This document shows positions 21,398-32,839 of a DNA stretch of 64,000 nt, piece after piece. The notes below the pieces were generated by a model. The model ran no database searches. It had not been told where the DNA came from and worked only from the letters and a program-made list of their open reading frames with translations. The position numbers and the translations under genes are program-made. Origin of the DNA: Heterohyrax brucei (Eukaryota > Chordata > Mammalia > Hyracoidea > Procaviidae); the NCBI GenBank assembly GCA_028571685.1, contig CM053162.1, positions 8,064,001-8,128,000 on the forward strand, given 5' to 3'. Position 1 is the stretch's first letter. Every line of letters starts with the position of its first letter.

Positions 21398-21601
21398 GTT
21401 GTTTTTAAGTGCCATGAAGTATGTTTCAACTCATAGTAACCCCATGTGTGACAATGTAGAATGGCCCCATAGGGTTTGGTATGCTATAATTTTTATAGGA
21501 GCTGATTGCCAAGTCCTTCTCTCACAGGGTTGATGAGTGGGTTCAGACTGCCAGTGTTTCGGGATAGTATAGTACTTAACCTGTGCATCACTAGGACTCC
21601 T
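21398..21601 (-). mobile_element. AfroSINE, long variant
   Basis: Antisense copy next to a short (TA)n run. Landmarks are TTTCAACTCATAGTAACCCC, GGCCCCATAGGGTTTGG, CTATAATTTTTATAGGAG and the head end CATCACTAGGACTCC. Confidence 0.87.
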
Positions 21602-21734
21602 TTTAGAGATGCGTATATAAATGGTCTTCCAATATGAATGTCCTATTTTTGACAGCTCACAGCAGCGATATTTGTGAAGTTATAGCAGCCATATTTATCA
21701 CATTTTTTTAATCAGTCTTGACAAATAGCCACAA

Positions 21735-22500
21735 AGAGTGACACAATTCCACAATGCCTGGAAATTATAAAAGTTTATTATCAAAATGGGAGTTCCATTC
21801 ATCAAACATTTCATGTATTATGTGAAATTTATAATGCACATAACTGTCCCACTGAGAAAACAATTCGATATTTAGCCAAAAATTTTGAGACAACCGGATC
21901 TTTTGCCATTCAGATTGCCTGTGTCAACAATCCTCACATTTTGAAGAAAACATTGCCACCATTCATCAAAGCGTATCATGAATCCACCCTAATCAATTTC
22001 TCACTGAGCCCAAAAAGTGGGCCTTTCATGGAACACAATTGGGCAGATTTTGCATCTGAACTTGAAGCTTTACCTTTACATATTTTTTTGTTTAACTCAA
22101 GAACTGAAGTCCAACAACCATAGATTGTGCTGTACAGTTGCTCACTAGGCTTTGGAACAATTGGAAGTTAACCCTGCTTTGGGCCGAAAAATCCTTTTCA
22201 ATGAGCAGTCCCATTTTTGGATGAATGGTTTTGTTAACAAACAAAGCCGCCACTTTCAGAGTGATGAAAGTTGAATGTGGATTCAAGAATGCCCACTTCA
22301 TTCCTAAAAAGTTACCTTTGGTGAGGATTTTGGTTCCGTGGAATCTCTGGCCCTTATTTTTTCCAAGATGAACTAAGGGAGGCTGTAAGTGTCCATGGCA
22401 AATGATATCAGTCTATAATAATGATTATTTGGGGCCCTTTTTGGAAGGTGTGGCAGCTACCATTTACCCAAAGTTCTTTTCCACACATAATGCCATCAAA
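21735..22500 (+). pseudogene. Tc1/mariner-superfamily transposase relic
   Basis: Conceptual translation in shifting frames gives a helix-turn-helix start (KLYKFIIKMGVPFIKHF, then RKQFDI) and later a catalytic-domain block around 22185-22440 (ILFNEQSHFWMNGFVNKQSR). In relatives this block reads FSDEAHFWLNGYVNKQ, the second Asp region of IS630-Tc1-mariner transposases. Here the DE is replaced by NEQ. The middle is deleted and the C-terminal catalytic residue region is absent after about 22480. It acted as a cut-and-paste transposase when alive. Terminal inverted repeats (TIRs) were not found. The exact family is unresolved. Confidence 0.72.
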
Positions 22501-22605
22501 TTTACTTCAAAGTAACAAAATAAGTAAAACTGTATCATTTACACAACTTGTTTTATTCAAGTTCAAAACTAGGATACACTTATTGGAAGACTGTGTATAT
22601 ATAAC

Positions 22606-22745
22606 ATTGCCATTGAGTTGATTCTGACACAGAGCAATGCTATACAACTGCCATATAGGGTTTCCAAAGAGCAGCTGGGATTTTGACAAATGCTGACATT
22701 TTGGTTAGCAGCCATAACTGTTAACCACTATCCTATCAGTGTTTT
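22606..22745 (-). mobile_element. AfroSINE
   Basis: Antisense: ATTGCCATTGAGTTGATTCT, CCATATAGGGTTTCCAAAGA, GGTTAGCAGCCATAACTGTT. The head is decayed. A second copy in the same orientation follows after 32 bp. Confidence 0.88.
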
Positions 22746-22777
22746 CTTGTAAATATATACTAATTAGTTAATCCATC

Positions 22778-22940
22778 ACCACAACCACCCATTGCCATTG
22801 AGCCGGGTCCAACTCATGGCAACCCTGTAGGTCAGGGAAGAACTGCCCCATAGAGTTGCCAAGGATTGCCTGGTGGATTTGAACTGCCAACCTTTTGGTT
22901 AGCAGAAGTAGCACTTAACCCACTATGCCACCAGGGTTTC
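22778..22940 (-). mobile_element. AfroSINE
   Basis: Well-preserved antisense copy: CCCATTGCCATTGAGCCGGG, AGAACTGCCCCATAGAGTTG, GGATTTGAACTGCCAACC, and end GCCACCAGGGTTTCC. Confidence 0.95.
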
Positions 22941-23107
22941 CAATTAGTTAATAGGCTAATATTTATTTTATCTATATAATCATTAATCCTTTTCTTTTCC
23001 CTATTTAATGTTCTTTACTTTAATTTTTGTTCTCTTGTACTTATTACATTGTATTACAAAAGAATGCCATTAACTCAGTCTTTGAAAACACTATCGTTCA
23101 AACTCTT

Positions 23108-23285
23108 ATAGTTAAACAGAGTGTTAAAGAGCAAGACCTCAGAGAGAATTTAAATACAGAAATGAAATTCTTGAACAGAGGAAGCCAGAGCTAGGAGATG
23201 GCTCTAGGTTCTCAAACACTAGCTTTACTGCCCAATTTGAGCTTCTCCCTTCCTAAAATTTATATTTTGCTGTAAATTCTGTATT
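23108..23285 (-). repeat. Unnamed ~175-bp repeat, copy B
   Basis: Inverted partner of 21013-21187, about 1.9 kb away. It carries a ~5-bp and a ~3-bp length difference near 23145-23165 relative to copy A. Family not recognised. Confidence 0.75.
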
Positions 23286-23760
23286 CATTTATTCATTCAT
23301 TCATTATACACTTATTAAACTATTGTGTTCCAGCATTTTGAGTGACATTGAGAATAAAATGGATGATAAATAATCCATCATCTCTGCTCAGAAATTTTAG
23401 AGTGTAGGAAATTTATAAGCCTATAATTATAACAGAATTTAAAACAGCATGAGAGAGCTGAATATAAGGTACTATGTAAGTACAGAAGAAGACCTAAAGT
23501 AATGAAAAAGGGATATCAGAGGAGGCCCAGTAGTGCTGGGGAGTCCCATAAGGAAAGACAGAGTTAGTCAGTCATAAGGGAGAGGTCAGAAAGACTTTCC
23601 AGGAGGATGGACAATCATGTGAAGGCAAAGAGTTTTGAAAGGCACAATGCATTAGAAGCTAAGTATGGCTGAAGTCCAGAATCCAAGGGAGTAGTAGACA
23701 GTGACAATGGGGTTGACATAGTGTAATAGGACAAGAGACTGGGGAAGTAAGCAAGAGCAA
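23283..23760 (-). repeat. Ancient L2-like repeat
   Basis: It begins with an (ATTC)n run and ATACACTTATTAAACTATTG, resembling the antisense L2 3' end, followed by A/G-rich sequence typical of these ancient relics. Strongly diverged, and the assignment is tentative. Confidence 0.4.
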
Positions 23761-23786
23761 GGTGCTTCAAAGTTGGACAATAAATA

Positions 23787-24283
23787 TGTGGTAACCAGCC
23801 TCAAAGAGAGTCCTGAATAAATACACTACCTTGTATTCACACTTTTGTGTTGTCCTCTCCTGCACTGTAGTAGGGTTGGTCTGTGTGACCAACAGCATAG
23901 AGCAGAATGACCATGTGCTACTTCCAAGATTAGGTTATATAAAACTGAGGCTTCCATCTTGAGCTCTCTCTCTTTTGGGTCACGTGTTTTGGAAAAGTAT
24001 ACTGTGAACAGTACTATAGAGAGACCAGTATAGTGAGAAACTGAAGATTCTTGCCAGTATTCATGTGAGTGAGCTTGGAAGAAGACTGTCCATCCGCGGT
24101 CACATCTGCAGAGACAGCAGCCTGGTTAACAGCTTGAGGGCACCTCAAGAGAGACTCTGAATCGGAACCACCCAGCTAAGCCCTCCCACATTCCTGGTGC
24201 TCAGAAACTATTTGGGGTAGTATTTCTTATCTATTTCTTTAAGGAGCTAAGTTTTGGGGTTCTTTGATATACAACCTGAGACA
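23787..24283 (+). mobile_element. MLT1-type solo LTR (ERVL-MaLR)
   Basis: Starts TGTGGTAACCAGCCTCAAAG. It contains GGTTGGTCTGTGTGACCAA, CTTCCAAGATTAGGTTATAT, GTGAGTGAGCTTGGAAG, GGAACCACCCAGCTAAGCC and CTAAGTTTTGGGGTTCTTTG, the ordered landmarks of MLT1 LTRs. No internal viral sequence is attached. No TSD could be defined. Confidence 0.85.
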
Positions 24284-25069
24284 TTTACACATTATCCCTA
24301 AATTTATTGAAAGACATCACAGGATTTTAAATAAGTAGTCAGTCATTTGCAAACTAATAAGTTCATTGGGTTAGTAGCATGGAAGATAAAATGAAAGGGG
24401 GAATAATATAAAGAAAGAGATACCCAGAAAGAGAACACTGTAATGGCCCAGTCTTGAAATGAGAAAGAATTGCACTTTGTGATTGAATAGTGGCAAGAAG
24501 ACATAGAAGATGTGAGTTATACTGAAGAACTTAGAGGCACACAGCTTGTGTCCTGAGAGCTGGAAAGGGATAGAATTCAGAATTTGCAGCAGAGATGACG
24601 GACTTAGAGTAGGGCTAAGACAACAGAGTAGTCACACTTCCTGTGATCCTTCTAACAACAAATACCCACCAAAACAAATAAATCATCTATATATGATGTT
24701 CTAGGAACACTGAACGTCAAAAGGAAAGTTGAGAAATGTAACTGAGTAACAGGCAAGGGAGCATAGGTCCGGAAGTACCTAGAAATGGTTAGAACTAACC
24801 TCGTGAGAATCCATACCCCACTGGCAGATCAGCATCAGTGAGCATGTTGAACAGAGCGACGGTTTTCAGAAAGCATATTCCACAGTGGAAGAGACTGAGT
24901 GGTGGTGAGAATACTCACACCTTCAGAATCAGAGACAAATGGCATTCAATCATTAAAAGCTAAATGGCTTGTATCTAACTGACCACACACAGATCTAGAT
25001 CTTCCTCAGGGCAAAATTTTCACTCTTTTTCAGAGCTTTCCTTGTTAGGGTCCACAGTTTTCAAGACAC
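24284..25069. other. Unique sequence, no gene seen
   Basis: No recognisable exon, RNA or repeat. Confidence 0.45.
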
Positions 25070-25638
25070 GACACTGTTACTTTAAAGGTTAAATTTTATT
25101 AAAGAATATGTCCAATAGGAAAAATACTGGTGCACCAGGGACGCACCCCAAACTACACTGAGCCAGGGGCGACCCGGGTAACTTTCCATCCGGCATTTTT
25201 ATAGTAGAACTTCAAAGCAGGGAGAGAAAGCAGACCCCTTCACAAATTGGTTGAGGCCACCTGGAGCTTTGTAGGTTGTAAAATGTAGTCATTGGGAATG
25301 TTTTCTTTGCAGATGGTCCAGGGTCAAGAGGTTATTTGGAAAGTTGTTTCTAAGCTTCAAGGCTATTTTCCAGGGTTTGTTTCTGTCAGGTGTTAAGTAA
25401 TCTATGGTAATTTTTGCTTTTCTCTGTTAAGTTTCCTGGGGCTTTTGTTTTGACAACTTAAGTCTTTACTGCCCTCTTCCTGGGGCCTTTTATCTTAACA
25501 ACTTAAATCTTTACTGCTCTCTTCCTTGACAATGTTGCTTATATCTCATTCTAACACCCTCTTCCTTCTCTGCATTGCATGGTGCCTGGCTCAAGAGACT
25601 GACGCATTACCTGGGCAGGAAGTAGGACCCCTTACGAG
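25070..25638 (-). repeat. Possible LTR-like element (unresolved)
   Basis: The segment is more GC-rich than its flanks, with GTGCACCAGGGACGCACCCC and GAGCCAGGGGCGACCCGGG, and TTTATTAAA near 25091 that would be a poly-A signal on the minus strand. It holds a 44-45-bp tandem duplication at 25435-25523 (CCTGGGGC(C)TTTT.. to ..TTTACTG(C/T)(C/T)CTCTT). The layout fits a solo LTR in reverse, but no TSD or family match can be shown. Confidence 0.35.
25435..25523. repeat. 44/45-bp tandem duplication
   Basis: Copies at 25435-25478 and 25479-25523. Both open CCTGGGGC and share ACAACTTAA.TCTTTACTG. A few substitutions separate them. Confidence 0.85.
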
Positions 25639-25643
25639 TGCCC

Positions 25644-26277
25644 TGTGGTGGTCAGGATTATGTCAACTTGGCTACTACTTATTTGGCTGCTGTGTTAAGT
25701 GGCAGGGCGGGGTTTGTGGTGGCTCCCTGCCCCTCGGCTCTCATCTTGCGACCTTGGACTACGGCTGCTGATTGCTCAGGTGGCCAGGAGCTCCTGCTCT
25801 CTTCTTCCAGTGTCTGGTTCCGAGACTTGAGCTAGCAGCTGTTGGGCTCATCAGTCCTTACAGTCGGCACTTGAGAGTCCTGCTCCCTGACCTGCCGATC
25901 CTGCGTCCGCCAGCCTCTGCCCAGTCCTGCTCCCTGACCTGCCAATCCTGGGTTCGCCAGCCTCTGTCGCTTCATCTCACCACCAGCTTGGGATCCACTC
26001 CCCTCCAGCCTCTGTTGCTTCATCTTGCCACCAGCTTGGGATCCACTGACCTACACAACCTGTGATCTGCAACTCTGGTCTCTGACTTGCTGACCTTGGG
26101 TTCCTCAGCTTCCGTGGACACGTGAGGCTTGTGCCAGAGCTTGGGACATTCAGCTTCTGTGATTCTGTGAGTTGTTTCCTATCTACCTGTCTATATATAT
26201 ATATATATATTATAAATCTTTCCTTGTACCTACACGTGTTACTGGTTTTGCTTGTCTAGAAAACCCAGCCTAAGACA
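25644..26277 (+). mobile_element. Solo LTR-like element with 5-bp TSD
   Basis: Begins TGTGGTGGTCAGGATTATGT and ends CCCAGCCTAAGACA (TG..CA termini). It is flanked on both sides by TGCCC (25639-25643 and 26278-26282). 634 bp. It includes a C/T-rich block of short tandem repeats (25880-26045) and a (TA)n run near 26193-26212. A 5-bp TSD with TG/CA ends suits ERVL-class LTRs. The family name is not known to me. Several chance ORFs (25526-26065) cross it and are not genes. Confidence 0.68.
25880..26045. repeat. Short minisatellite inside LTR
   Basis: Two pairs of ~45-bp units: TCCTGCTCCCTGACCTGCC(G/A) at about 25878 and 25925, and CTTCATCT(C/T)(A/G)CCACCAGC then TTGGGATCCACT at about 25970 and 26018. 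Confidence 0.85.
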
Positions 26278-26639
26278 TGCCCTAAGCCATTATCCCTGCC
26301 TTGGAGAAGGAACAAGTGAACAAAAAGGGAAGGGGAATCTACCACTTCGCTTAAGACAGGAAATTAGGGTAAAAAAGAATTTCTTTGCCTAAATGCAGGG
26401 TTCACAGTCCTTAAATGTTTTTCACCTCTAGACATAGCATTTAGCATCCAAAGTCCTGCAGCAAAACATATCGACATACATTGCTTTAAGGAACAGTGAC
26501 ACTTTGAACACGGATACTCACAGACAGCTATCAGCCCCCTGCCTTTCTTAGCATATGCAGCCAGATACCTGTGTCTTCACCAATCATCCTTGCCAATCTA
26601 CGAATGTCAGGGAGAGCCTGGACCAGACACCTGGTAACC

Positions 26640-27620
26640 AAATACCTAGACACTTGAGCTGAATACAAACAAGAAAAGAAACATACCTGTGCTCACATGC
26701 CTTGTAACAGCTCTAACCACCTACTGAAACAATGTTAGAGCCTCAAAGGCAACAATAATCGAAGTAGCTCATGTGACCAGCTTATTTGGGTATTTCAAAA
26801 CAAAACAAGAAGCTGGAACACACTAAGAAAACATAAATAAATACAACAACATACTGATGGCTCGGGGATTGCAGTCAATACCAAATCATATAAAGAGGCA
26901 GACCATGCTGGCTTCAGAAAGTACCCAAAACAAAAAATCAAGAAACTCTTATGATGAAGAAGACTTCCTGGAGGTAGAAATCAAAAGATTAGTAGTTAGA
27001 ACTCTTCAGGAGATCAGACAAAATGCAGGAGGGCATAATGACAGTTAAACAGTTTATAAGAAACCATTGAGAGGCATCATGCAGAAATTTAGAAGACAAA
27101 TAATAAAATTACAGAATTAGTCAACTCAATAACAAGTCAAAGCAGCAGAACTGAGGCAATGAAAGGCAGAAACAGTGAAACTGAGGACAAAGTACTTGAC
27201 ATCGATGTATTTGAGGAAAATCACATAATCAATTCTTTCATTAAGAAGAAATACTAACAGTTATGTGGGACTCTATCAAGATGAATAAAATATGAGTTAT
27301 TGGAGTACCAAAACAAATTGAGAGTGGAGAGAGAGAATACTGAGAGAACTGGTGAATATTTGTCGGCAGGAAACTCCATGATATCACAAAAGATGAGAAA
27401 TATCTATATCAGATGCTCATCAAACTAGACATAGGAATATTCCAAAAGAAAAACACTAAGACATTTTATAATCAAACTTTCCAAAATTACAAATAAAGAG
27501 ACAATTTTTAAAATGGCAAAAAGTGAATAAAAAATTATCTACAAAGAAAAATCCAAATGACTAGGCTTGGACTACTAAACAGAAATCATGTCAGCATACC
27601 AAGCATAACAAAATACTAAA
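26640..27620 (+). pseudogene. HAL1-like ORF1 relic (half-L1 element)
   Basis: The segment has the start and body of a HAL1/L1 ORF1: CATAAATAAATACAACAACA, ATACTGATGGCTCGGGGATT, and then a frame open for 63 codons at 26857-27048 (SYDEEDFLEVEIKR .. LQEIRQNAGG). It continues in decayed form through the coiled coil (ACAGAATTAGTCAACTCAAT) and RRM/C-terminal region. HAL1 elements are known to encode ORF1 without ORF2. Directly downstream, at about 27620-27640, the sequence switches to the C-terminal end of an L1 ORF2. That is either a HAL1 next to an unrelated L1 or an internally deleted L1. Confidence 0.68.
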
Positions 27621-27639
27621 CATGACTAAAACATGTTCA

Positions 27640-29676
27640 AATACCAGAAGAAGGGATGGATAATTGGGAACTCCTAAAAGTCAAGCACTTATGTTCATCC
27701 AAAAATTTCACCATAAGAGTAAAAAGATAATCTACTGAATGGGTGAAAAATAGTAAATATGACAAATCTGATCAAAATCTAATCTCTAAAATCTGCACAA
27801 TACTGTAAAACTCAACATCAAAACCACAAGTAATCCAATTAAAAAGTTGGCAAAATATAAGAACATCACCAAAACATACATTCAGGTGGCTAATACTTGA
27901 GGAAATGCTACAATCATTAGCCATTAGAGAAATCCAAATCAAAACTACAGTGAGATACCCTCTCACCATCAAAAGACTGGCATTAGTCCAAAAACACAAA
28001 ATAAATGCTAGAGAGGATGTGGAGGACAGGAACACTTTTCTACTGCTAGTGAGAATGTAAAATGGTACAACCACTTTAGAAATAGATTTGGTGCTTTCTT
28101 AAAAAACAAGAAATATAAATACCATACTACACAGCAATCCAGCTTCTTGGAATGCATCCTAAAGGGTTAAGGGCTCTCACATGAACATGCACACAAATGT
28201 TCACTGCATCACTATCCACACAGCAAAAAGATGGAATCAACCTAGTACCCATCAACAGAAGAAAGGATAAGCAAACTATGGCATATTCACACAACGGAAT
28301 ACTATGCAACTATAAAGAACAAAGATGATCTTGGGAGACATCTCATAAAATGGTGATCTGGAAGACATTGTGCTGAGTGAAATTACTCAGTTGCAAAAAG
28401 ACAAATATTGTGTGAGACCACTGTTATAACAATTCAAAAAAAGGTTTAAGGACAGAAGAAATCATTTTTTGAAGGTTACAAGGGTAGAGATAACAAATAA
28501 TAGATAAGGATTAGGTTAGGTGAAGGGAGGGCTGCCACACATTAGAAGGGAGGTGAGCACAGCTGAACCAAAACAAAAAGTAAGAAGTTTCCTAAATGTA
28601 ACCCAATACTTGGAAGGACAGAGTAGCAGTGTCAGGGATCTGGGGATCATGGTTTCAGGTGACATCTAGGTCAACGGGCATAACAAATTTTTTTAAGAAA
28701 AGGTTCTGCATACCACTTTGGCGAGTAGTTTCTGGGGTCTCAAAAGCTATCAAGCAGCCATCAATTTGTTTAAAATCACCTAGAGCAGAGGGTAATGGAA
28801 GACATCAAAGATATAAGGAAAATATAAGCCAAAGAGACAGAAAGGGCCATATAATCCAGAGACTGCATCAGCATGAGACCAAAAGAACTAGATGTTGCCC
28901 AGCCACCACCAGTGACTACCTTGACAGGAAACACAAAGGTAGATTCCCTGATGTGGCAGGGGAAAAATGAGTGAGCAGAACCAGAACCTGATTAAAAAGA
29001 CCAGTTTTTTTTAAAATTTTTATTTAACATAACTGAGTGAAAATGTACATTCCCATATAAATTTACATGCCCCCCTATATGCAGCTTCCACTGCTCTCCC
29101 TGTCCGGTGACAGCACACTATTCCTCTCTGCTCCATACATGTCTCATCCTTCCAACAGTCTCCTTTCCCCTCCTGTCCATCCACTCCCCTTCCTCCAGCC
29201 GGAGGTCAGCAAGATGATATCCTATAGATGTATAGAACCATAAAGTGCTTCCAATATATGGTAAAAAGACCAGATTTAACTGTCAGACAGACTGGAGTTT
29301 ACCTGGAAGACATTGTCCCCAGACTCTCTATTAGCTCAGAGATGAAACCATACCTGAAGCCAACTTTTCAGACAAAGTTTGGACTAGATTGTAAGCCATA
29401 AAACTATACTGGTGGAGACTGTGCTTCTTGGCTTAAGTGTATACATGAGGCTAACTGAGCACATCCTGTCCAGAGGCAAGATGAGAGGACAGAGGAGGAT
29501 AGGAGCTGGCGAATGGACACATGAACTACAGTATGGCAAGGAGAAGTGTACTGTCACAGGGAAGGGTGAACAGCTGCAGGTACGTAGCAGTGTGTGTATC
29601 TAAGTTTTTGTGTGGCAAATTGACTTGGATTGTAACTTTTACTTGAAGCAAATTAAATACATAAAAAATGTATTTA
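27640..29676 (+). mobile_element. L1 3' end, copy 1 (interrupted)
   Basis: ORF2 C-terminal region (27640-28460; TGGAATACTATGCAACTATAAAG is the ..YYSAIK-type stretch around 28298), then a ~1 kb 3'UTR ending in an A-rich tail near 29640-29676. It is interrupted by an antisense L1 fragment at 29005-29262. The sequence is decayed throughout. Confidence 0.85.
29005..29262 (-). mobile_element. 5'-truncated L1 3'UTR insertion with 11-bp TSD
   Basis: A 258-bp antisense piece with a T-rich start (poly-A tail), matching the 3'UTR of the full-length L1 at 9.45-9.72 kb. It is flanked by perfect AAAAAGACCAG repeats at 28994-29004 and 29263-29273. Confidence 0.95.
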
Positions 29677-30815
29677 AAAAGATGGAATCAACCCAAGTGT
29701 CCATCAACAGATGAATGTGTAAACAAACTATGGTATATTCACACAATGGAATATTATTAAATGATAAAGATCAATGACGATCTTCGGAAAATTACACAAC
29801 ATGGAGGAGTCTGGAAGGCATTATGTTCAAGTGAAATTAGCTGCAAAAGCAGAAATGTTATATGAGAGCATTATTATAAGGACTCAAGAAAAGGTTTAAA
29901 TATAGTCTTTGGTGGTTACAAGAGTAAGGAGGGAGGAAGAAGGGCATTCACTAATTAGATAACAGATAATTAAATTAGGTGAAGGGAGGATAATATACAA
30001 CACAGGAGAAATTAATACAACTGGACTAAACCAAAGGCTGAAAAGTTTACCAATATAACCACATACTTCGATGGACACAGTAGCAGACGTAGAGGTCTAG
30101 GGACCATGATTTCAGGGGATAGCTAGGACAACTGGCACAACAAAGTTTATTAAGAAAATATTCTACATTCCACTTTGGTGAGTGGTATCTGGGGTCTTAA
30201 AAGCTGGCAGGCAACTATCTAAGAAGCATCAATTGGTCTCAAACCACCTGGAGCAAAGGAGAATGAAAAGCATCAAAGACACAAGGAAAATACGAGCCCA
30301 AGAGACAGAAAGGGCCACATAAACTAGAGACTACATCAGCATGAGACCAGTTGTCGCCAATGACTGCCCTTACAGAAAACTCAATAAAGAGTCCCTGATG
30401 GAGTGGGAGAAACATGAGACAGAGAAATGGAACGCTAGTAAAAACACTAGACTTGATGATTTGACAGACTGGATGGTCCATGAAATATATGGCCCCTGGA
30501 CTCTCTGTTAGCCCAGAACTAAAACCATTCCTGAAGCCAACTCCTCAGACTAACATGTAACTGGTATATAAGACATAAAATGATACTGGAGAAGAGTGTG
30601 CCTCTAGGCTAACTGGGTAGCTGCTATCTGGAGCCGATATGAGAGACAGAGGAACAGGAGCTGGCTGAACATACATGGTAATACGAGGTGGAACAGAGGA
30701 GTGTATAATCATAATGTTCAGAGAGCAGCTAGAGTCACATAACGAAGTGTGTACAAATTTTTGTACAAGAAACTGACTCAAGTTGTAAACTTTTATTTAA
30801 AACACAATGAAAAAA
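29677..30815 (+). mobile_element. L1 3' end, copy 2
   Basis: It begins at GATGGAATCAACCCAAGTGT and repeats, in the same order, the sequence found from 28229 on (end of ORF2 plus 3'UTR), finishing at an A-rich tail near 30800-30815. It is attached directly to the A-rich tail of copy 1, so a later 5'-truncated insertion into that tail is the simplest reading. Confidence 0.85.
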
Positions 30816-32839
30816 TGTACAGTTTGCATTTTTATCATCATCTATCAATTTGCTTGAAAACACAGTCAAAGTTGCTTATCTCAGAATAAAATCAATATTC
30901 CAGGAAGAAAGAAAGGTGATGTACTTCATTTGAACATGTGAAGGGGCTCCTGAAATATTCAAGAAAAGTGAAGATGCATTGGTTATATCGTCCGGACACT
31001 CAGAATTGACCTGGTCTATCAGAGTTATTAGCAGGTCATTGGCAATTGAAGCCATGGATTGAAATGAGCACCCGTCAGGAGACTGCATGGAATAGGATTA
31101 GTAGTAAGCTGTCATAACTACAACCTATTTTACTAGTGTGACACCATTTCTCTCAATACTTGAGATAAACAAATGGATGATTTAGCTCCTTCTCTGTAGT
31201 TGAACTTGGTAATGACTCTTCTATTAGATGAGAAAATCATTCTGTGCCCCAAATCCTCAGGAGAAAAGTAAACCTTTAAGTAGTCTATGATCATTCCTCT
31301 GCAACTTACTACTTTTACTTAAAGACTATTGCTGCAAGTTCGGACTTTTCTTTCAGAAACAAGGGCTGTTGTTAAAGCTACAGAGAGCAAGAGAAACAGA
31401 GAGCAAGGATGCTATAGGAGAGCACAGTCATATTCATCTGCGGGGGAGAAGCCTACTAAAAGTATCAAATCAAATGGAAGAGAAAGACATAAAACATCTG
31501 TGCTCCTCCTTCCACTGAAGGTCACCAGGCTGATGTTTGCTGTTATTTATTGTTGAATTCTTCCTTGCCACCAACACAAAACCATTTTCAATGCCCTACA
31601 CGTAGTAGGTTGTCAAGTAAATGCTTCATGATTGCATTCACAGTCCCTAAAATGTTCAAATACAACTATTATGGCTGACACAACAACAAAGTCACAGAGG
31701 GGACTTTTTTCCCCACAGTGTTCAGTAGACAAGTTCAAGAAAAAGCCTGCAGCAACAGTTACATGTTTTTATGTGTGCTTTGCCCTGTCGTTTGCTCAGA
31801 ACCAGGCAATGAGTCAGGACAGAGACTGTGTGAATGCTCATTCTCCTGTCCGTAATGAACTGTCTTTGGGAGAGAGCTGACCAAACATTATCACTACTAT
31901 GAGAAATGAAAATGAAATGTCCTAGAAAAAGATGAATTTGTCTGTGTCAGGAAAAAAGGCTGTCATTTTGTTGCTGTTGTTTGTTCGTTTTCCCTCCAAG
32001 AAAAAGTGAGGGGAAACTAAAGATGCTTTCTGCACTCAGGAGCAATGTGGAATTAGGAATAGGGAAACGGCAAGGACAGGATGGAAAGGCAGCAGTGAGC
32101 CAGTGATGAAAGCAGAACTCAGTTCAGATCTGGAGATAAGCTTGTAGACCCTTCCCCCTTTTTTCTTTTGTTTCTTACCTTTGACTCCCTGTGGTGATAC
32201 TTCTGAAGGGCATCTGGAATGGTCTGGGGACTTGCGGATTTCTAAGTCACTGGAAAATGTTTGTTAATATTATTTGTCTCATTAAATTGCTTTCCAGGGA
32301 AGGGCTCCTAAAATCAGGGCCCACAGTCCCAAAGCAGTCCAAAGGCATAATTTAGGGAGTCTGTAAATGTAGATGGCAAAAATACATACGTTTGAATTTT
32401 CACTTCTCTCTAGCTGAAACTGAACATTTCTTAATCATTTGAATGTATGCAGCTAACTACAGAAATATTAGCAGTATCTGTTGCAGGTATCTCTTATGAT
32501 CATCTCTATACCTCATCCTATTGCAATTTGATAGCCTGTCAAGATCACAGGTACCAAGTTTTAAGTTATCTGGATTCCCCAATCTAGACTTATGATAAAC
32601 AAAACACATGCTGTATTTGAAATCCATGTGAATCCTTGTAGCCATCCTTAGGAGATGAGAAGACAGAGAGACAGGAGGAATGAGCTAATCCTCCCGCTCC
32701 AAGGGCAGATGGGCCTACCATTCATTTGAAAATAACATAATGGTAACAACTTTTTGTACTGAGCCCCCTTCTGAAAACCTCAAAAACTTCAGTTTCTTCC
32801 CCAGGTAGGAGCACTCAAAATTTTCATTACTTTATCTTT
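30816..32839. other. Unique sequence, no gene seen
   Basis: Nothing supported except a probable L2 3' end (+) at about 31590-31640 (CCTACACGTAGTAGGTTGTC then AAGTAAATGC). ORFs at 31329-31556 and 31632-31880 have no recognisable domains. A TA/TG-rich patch lies at 32842-32860. Confidence 0.45.

Noticed and set aside
21735-22500. Domesticated transposase gene
   Set aside because: The frame shifts repeatedly, the catalytic acidic motif is altered and the C-terminal part is missing.
25526-26065. Overlapping ORFs of 65-97 codons
   Set aside because: They run through an LTR-like element and its minisatellite, differ in frame, and show no domain.
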